From contig JAPTVL010000539.1 of NCBI GenBank assembly GCA_028065725.1, forward strand, positions 1-18,800: 18,800 nt of DNA, written 5' to 3'. A program made the position numbers and the translations under genes. The notes below the pieces were generated by a model. The model searched no databases. It was not told where the DNA came from and saw only the letters and a list, made by a program, of their open reading frames with translations. Positions 14,861 through 18,800 of this stretch are shown here, in pieces. This DNA comes from Betaproteobacteria bacterium (GTDB lineage: Bacteria; Pseudomonadota; Gammaproteobacteria; Burkholderiales; Rhodocyclaceae). How positions within the stretch are numbered: position 1 is the stretch's first letter; every line of letters starts with the position of its first letter.

Positions 14861-16762
14861 GTGACAAACAAAAACAGCACCGAAGACGTTTGTCCGAAAA
14901 GTGCGGACATCGAGCGCGTCCTGAGCGAGCTCATGGACATCCGGGCGGACATGATTGCCGGCCTGGTCACATCGCAGCCACATCTCGCCAAGGTTCACGC
15001 GAACTACCGGGACAGCGCCCGGAACCTCCTGCATTATCTGGCCCTGCGTCGCCGCGATCTGCGCCCGTTGCAGCTGCGCCTGGCGGCGCTGGGGCTGTCC
15101 TCCCTCGGGCGGGCCGAGTCGCATGTCCTGGGTACGGTCGATGAGGTTCTTGGCGTCCTGCACCGCCTGGTGCAGCGCGCCTGGCAGCCAGCGTCCCAGG
15201 ACACCGCGGTCATTGATTTCGCCCACGGCGAACGGCTGCTTGCCGAGCACACAGACGCCTTGCTGGGATCCGCGACCCCAGGGCGCAAGGTCCGGATCAT
15301 GGTCACCATGCCGAGCGAGGCGGCGGATGACTACCTCCTCATTCACAATCTGCTCCAGCAAGGCATGGATTGCATGCGCATCAATTGCGCCCATGACGAC
15401 GCCGCGGCCTGGTCGCGGATGATCGAGCATCTGAGGCAGGCTGAGCAGTCTCTGGGCAGGTCCTGCCGTGTCGTCATGGACCTGGCCGGACCGAAGCTGC
15501 GCACCGGGCCGCTGGAGCCGGGCCCGGCGGTGGTTCGGATTCGCCCGAGTCGCGACGTCTATGGGCGGGTCACCGCCCCTGCGCGGGTCTGGTTGACATC
15601 GGCGGAATCCCCCCAGCACCCCCCCTCACCGGCGAGCGCCTGCCTTCCCGTGCCGTCGACCTGGCTGGACCACCTTCGGATAGGGACGTCGGTGGAATTC
15701 ACTGATGCCCGGGAAGCCGAGCGTGCCTTCAAGATTGTCGACGTGACCGATCTCGGATGCTGGGCGGAGTTGACCGAGACGGCTTACATGGTCCCCGGCA
15801 CTGCCCTCCGCCAAGCGCGTGGCGCTGGAAAGCCGGGCGACCGTGAATGTCGCATCGGCCCGTTGCCCCCGGGCGAAAACGTCCTCTCCCTCCAGAAGGG
15901 CGACCTGCTGATCCTGACCCGCGATCTCAAGCCGGGTCGCCCGGCGACCTATGACAGCGCGGGAAAAATCCTGACCCCTGCCGCGATCGGTTGCACCATT
16001 GCGGAGGTGTTCGATGACGTCCGGGCGGGGGAGCCGATCTGGTTCGACGACGGCAAGATTGGCGGCGTCATCGAGAGGGTGGAGAAGGCACGAGTCCTCG
16101 TCCGCATCACGCAGGATCACGTAAAGCCCGTGAAGCTGCGAGCCGACAAGGGGATCAACCTTCCCGAGAGCGACCTGCGCCTCTCGGCCATGACCGCCAA
16201 GGACATCGAGGACCTGTCCTTCGCGGCCCAGCATGCCGATATCGTCGAATTATCCTTCGCCAACAGCGCCCAGGACGTGGAGTCGCTCCGGCAGCGCCTG
16301 GCGAGCCTGGGGAGTCGGCAGCCTGCCATCGTGCTGAAGATCGAAACGCGGCGCGGCTTCGATAACCTGCCGGACATGCTGCTGACGGCCATGCGTTCCC
16401 CGTGTTGCGGGGTGATGATCGCCCGGGGCGACCTGGCCGTCGAATGCGGATTCGAGCGCCTGGCGGAAGTTCAGGAAGAGATTCTCTGGCTCTGCGAGGC
16501 TGCGCATGTCCCCGTGATCTGGGCGACCCAGGTCCTGGAAACGCTTGCCAAGGAAGGAAGGCCATCGCGCGCCGAGATCACCGACGCAGCGATGGGGCTC
16601 CGCGCCGAGTGTGTCATGCTCAACAAGGGACCCTACGTCGTCAGCGCCGTGCGGGTTCTGGATGACATTCTGCGGCGGATGCATGCGCACCAGGCCAAAA
16701 AGCGGTCCATGCTCCGGGAGTTGCACCTGGCCCACACATGCTGCCGACCGAACCCGGTGTGA
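14861..16762 (+). CDS. Atypical pyruvate-kinase-like protein
   Basis: 633 residues from the GTG at 14861, chosen because AAAGGAG (14845-14851) lies 9 bases upstream. ATGs at 14819, 14852 and 14855 are in frame, but 14819 has no ribosome binding site and the other two are too close to this one. A ~140-residue helical N-terminal extension precedes the kinase barrel. Visible kinase signatures are RINCAH (173-178), MDLAGPKLRTG (206-216), FDDGKIGG (395-402), GINLPE, KIE (493-495), RGDLAVE (522-528), ATQVLE (555-560) and PSRAEITDAAMG. Phosphoenolpyruvate/metal residues appear kept. The B domain is about 120 residues longer than in E. coli PykF. The usual SGETA motif is NKGPY. The C-terminal allosteric domain is absent. 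It may be a real pyruvate kinase of an unusual type or a relative acting on another substrate. Confidence 0.82.
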   Translation: MTNKNSTEDVCPKSADIERVLSELMDIRADMIAGLVTSQPHLAKVHANYRDSARNLLHYLALRRRDLRPLQLRLAALGLSSLGRAESHVLGTVDEVLGVLHRLVQRAWQPASQDTAVIDFAHGERLLAEHTDALLGSATPGRKVRIMVTMPSEAADDYLLIHNLLQQGMDCMRINCAHDDAAAWSRMIEHLRQAEQSLGRSCRVVMDLAGPKLRTGPLEPGPAVVRIRPSRDVYGRVTAPARVWLTSAESPQHPPSPASACLPVPSTWLDHLRIGTSVEFTDAREAERAFKIVDVTDLGCWAELTETAYMVPGTALRQARGAGKPGDRECRIGPLPPGENVLSLQKGDLLILTRDLKPGRPATYDSAGKILTPAAIGCTIAEVFDDVRAGEPIWFDDGKIGGVIERVEKARVLVRITQDHVKPVKLRADKGINLPESDLRLSAMTAKDIEDLSFAAQHADIVELSFANSAQDVESLRQRLASLGSRQPAIVLKIETRRGFDNLPDMLLTAMRSPCCGVMIARGDLAVECGFERLAEVQEEILWLCEAAHVPVIWATQVLETLAKEGRPSRAEITDAAMGLRAECVMLNKGPYVVSAVRVLDDILRRMHAHQAKKRSMLRELHLAHTCCRPNPV

Positions 16763-17063
16763 CAGCCGACCGGGCCGACCACCCCGCCCCTGGCCGGAAT
16801 GTCGGTCTTGCAGACAAGTCCGGCGCCATCCTGTAGCGGCCGCACTTTATACCTGGGTTGGCTTCAATCTCTTTCACCCAACTGGCTGCGCGCGCTCTTC
16901 AGCTGCGCCCTGTTTGCCCGTTACTCGACCCTTGTGTTGCGGCGAGCTGACCGCACAGCAGAATCAATAAATCAGTCAAGACAAACAGCCCAAGCGATTG
17001 TAATTACTTTAAAACCTCACGCTCGGATTCTTTTAAAGCTGTTTATCAGAATGCGGCCTGCCC
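16763..17063. other. Gene-free interval between convergent pyk-like and ldt genes
   Basis: About 300 bases between two genes that converge. No frame here has a recognisable domain or good start. The left two-thirds is GC-rich like the genes; the right third (about 16960-17045) is AT-rich and carries an inverted repeat. No clear hairpin with a T run was seen for either gene, although both should end here. Confidence 0.45.
17007..17038. repeat. 8-bp inverted repeat in the convergent intergenic region
   Basis: CTTTAAAA (17007-17014) and TTTTAAAG (17031-17038) are perfect inverted copies around a 16-base GC-richer loop. In RNA from either strand this would give an A/U-only stem, weaker than a classical terminator, but it lies where bidirectional termination is expected. 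Confidence 0.35.
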
Positions 17064-18073
<1,010 letters not shown>

Positions 18074-18085
18074 TTAGGAGAATGT

Positions 18086-18292
18086 ATGAATACCGTCACC
18101 GTATCACCCAAATTTCAGGTCGTCATCCCACGCGACCTTCGCCGCCTGCTCAACATCCAACCAGGCCAGAAACTCAGGGCCCGCGTTCAGGACGACCGTA
18201 TCGAACTCATCCCGGAACAGCCCATGACGGCTGCGCGCGGTTTTCTCGCCGGCATTGAAACCTTGGTTGAGCGCGAAGGCGACCGCGTATGA
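18086..18292 (+). CDS. vapB: AbrB/MazE-fold antitoxin (VapB-type)
   Basis: 68 residues. The ATG at 18086 has AGGAG about 6 bases upstream. Residues 1-44 are a SpoVT/AbrB swapped-hairpin domain: TVTVSPKFQVVIPRDLRRLLNIQPGQKLRARVQDDRIELIPE. It binds DNA as a dimer. The C-terminal tail (about 45-68, [20 protein letters not shown]) is the type of segment that wraps and inhibits a PIN toxin. Its TGA overlaps the toxin ATG (ATGA), the usual coupled toxin-antitoxin arrangement. The inverted repeat just upstream fits autorepression. Confidence 0.9.
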   Translation: MNTVTVSPKFQVVIPRDLRRLLNIQPGQKLRARVQDDRIELIPEQPMTAARGFLAGIETLVEREGDRV

Positions 18293-18675
18293 AGGGCCCA
18301 AATGTCGTCGACTCCTGCGGCTGGCTGGAATATTTTGCCAACGGTCGCAATGCCGGTTTTTTTGCCCCCGTCCTGGAGGATACCGAATCCCTGCTCGTTC
18401 CCAGTCTATGTGTGTTCGAGGTCTGCAAGCGCGTGGCGCTGCAGCGCGGCGAAGCGGCTGCCCACCAGGCGGCCGAATTCATGAGACAGGGAACACTGCT
18501 GCCCCTTAATGCGGACACCGCACTGGCGGCCGCGCTCTATTCCGCCCAGCACCAACTCCCCATGGCCGACAGTTTGATCCTGGCCGCCGCACGCGAACAT
18601 CAAGCCACCTTGTGGACCCAGGTCGCCGACCTGAAAGGCCACAAGGGCGTGAAATTCAAAGCCAAACCCGCCTGA
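18289..18675 (+). CDS. vapC: PIN-domain toxin (VapC-type ribonuclease)
   Basis: 128 residues, a normal length for VapC. PIN-domain acidic residues are visible: Asp8 in [12 protein letters not shown], Glu44 in CVFEVCKR, Asp94 in [13 protein letters not shown] and Asp114 in WTQVADL. This predicts a Mg-dependent endoribonuclease, commonly acting on tRNA or rRNA, neutralised by the antitoxin upstream. All four positions look intact. The last 20 bases overlap the 3' end of the recombinase gene on the opposite strand, so the C-terminal [11 protein letters not shown] and the recombinase tail share DNA. Confidence 0.9.
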   Translation: MKGPNVVDSCGWLEYFANGRNAGFFAPVLEDTESLLVPSLCVFEVCKRVALQRGEAAAHQAAEFMRQGTLLPLNADTALAAALYSAQHQLPMADSLILAAAREHQATLWTQVADLKGHKGVKFKAKPA

Positions 18676-18799
18676 ATCCGTCTTGCCTGTCCAGTGGGCT
18701 GGTCACGCCGCGCCCGCCCTTGTTCAACACATGGGTGTAAATCATCGTCGTCGCCACGTCCTTGTGGCCCAATAGTTCCTGCACCGTGCGGATATCGTA
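18656..18799 (-). CDS. intI: Integron-type tyrosine recombinase, C-terminal fragment (cut by window end)
   Basis: Reading leftwards from 18799, the last 47 codons begin [21 protein letters not shown] and end with TGA at 18656-18658. The LLGH box and the nucleophile Tyr in TTMIYTHV are those of tyrosine recombinases. The following [14 protein letters not shown] is characteristic of integron integrases (IntI1 has a closely similar VGGAGVRSPLD) and is not found in XerC/XerD. The 5' part, attI and any cassettes lie right of the window. The gene converges on vapC with a 20-base overlap, so its last residues (about DGFRRVWL) may be recently acquired. Whether the whole gene is intact cannot be seen. 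Confidence 0.85.
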   Translation of the reverse strand, partial: YDIRTVQELLGHKDVATTMIYTHVLNKGGRGVTSPLDRQDGFRRVWL

Positions 18800-18800
18800 A

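Noticed and set aside
16840..17045. attC-like recombination site near the integrase
   Set aside because: An ACCCAAC heptamer occurs, but no GTTRRRY partner with the expected nested arms was found, and cassettes should lie on the other side of intI.

Overview
The window looks like a chromosomal segment of a GC-rich betaproteobacterium. The gene set, the ATGA/GTGA overlaps and the protein relatives I recognise point to the Nitrosomonadales/Thiobacillus-like end of the class, but that placement is inference from memory, not a search.

Layout. (1) 1-209 is AT-rich and non-coding, with a small terminator and a perfect palindrome. (2) 210-2066 encodes an EAL-CBS-GGDEF cyclic-di-GMP protein. (3) 2167-11060 is one tightly packed + strand operon for a type II secretion-like / type IV filament machine. 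In order it encodes a GspG-type major pseudopilin, a GspF platform protein, a GspE ATPase, a GspL/PilM-like protein, PilN-like, PilO-like and PilP/GspC-like proteins, a lipoprotein secretin with an N-terminal TPR-like region, two further pseudopilins and one pseudopilin without the usual Glu+5. The prepilin peptidase is not in the window. (4) On the minus strand follow a histone-H1-like/ribbon-helix-helix-like protein (11083-11598) with its own promoter and palindrome, a short alpha-glucan phosphorylase (11720-13429) and a 75-residue helical protein (13788-14015). (5) On the plus strand come a lone PAS-domain protein (14253-14672) and a strongly atypical pyruvate-kinase-like protein (14861-16762). 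(6) On the minus strand, tadA and an L,D-transpeptidase-like gene overlap by 4 bases (17064-18037). (7) A vapBC-type toxin-antitoxin pair reads right from 18086, divergently from tadA, across an inverted-repeat operator. (8) At the right edge the minus strand carries the last 47 codons of an integron-type tyrosine recombinase, whose 3' end overlaps the end of the toxin gene by 20 bases.

How the parts fit. The secretion-like operon is the main system. Its assembly platform is of type IV pilus/MSHA style (PilM-N-O-P), but its pseudopilins and secretin are of type II secretion style. This is the arrangement sometimes annotated as an unassigned 'secretion system X'. No substrate gene is visible. 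The c-di-GMP protein immediately upstream could couple the machine to surface/biofilm signalling, but only adjacency supports that. The right edge appears to be the intI end of a chromosomal integron. The attI site and any cassettes would lie beyond position 18800, and I see no convincing attC site inside the window.
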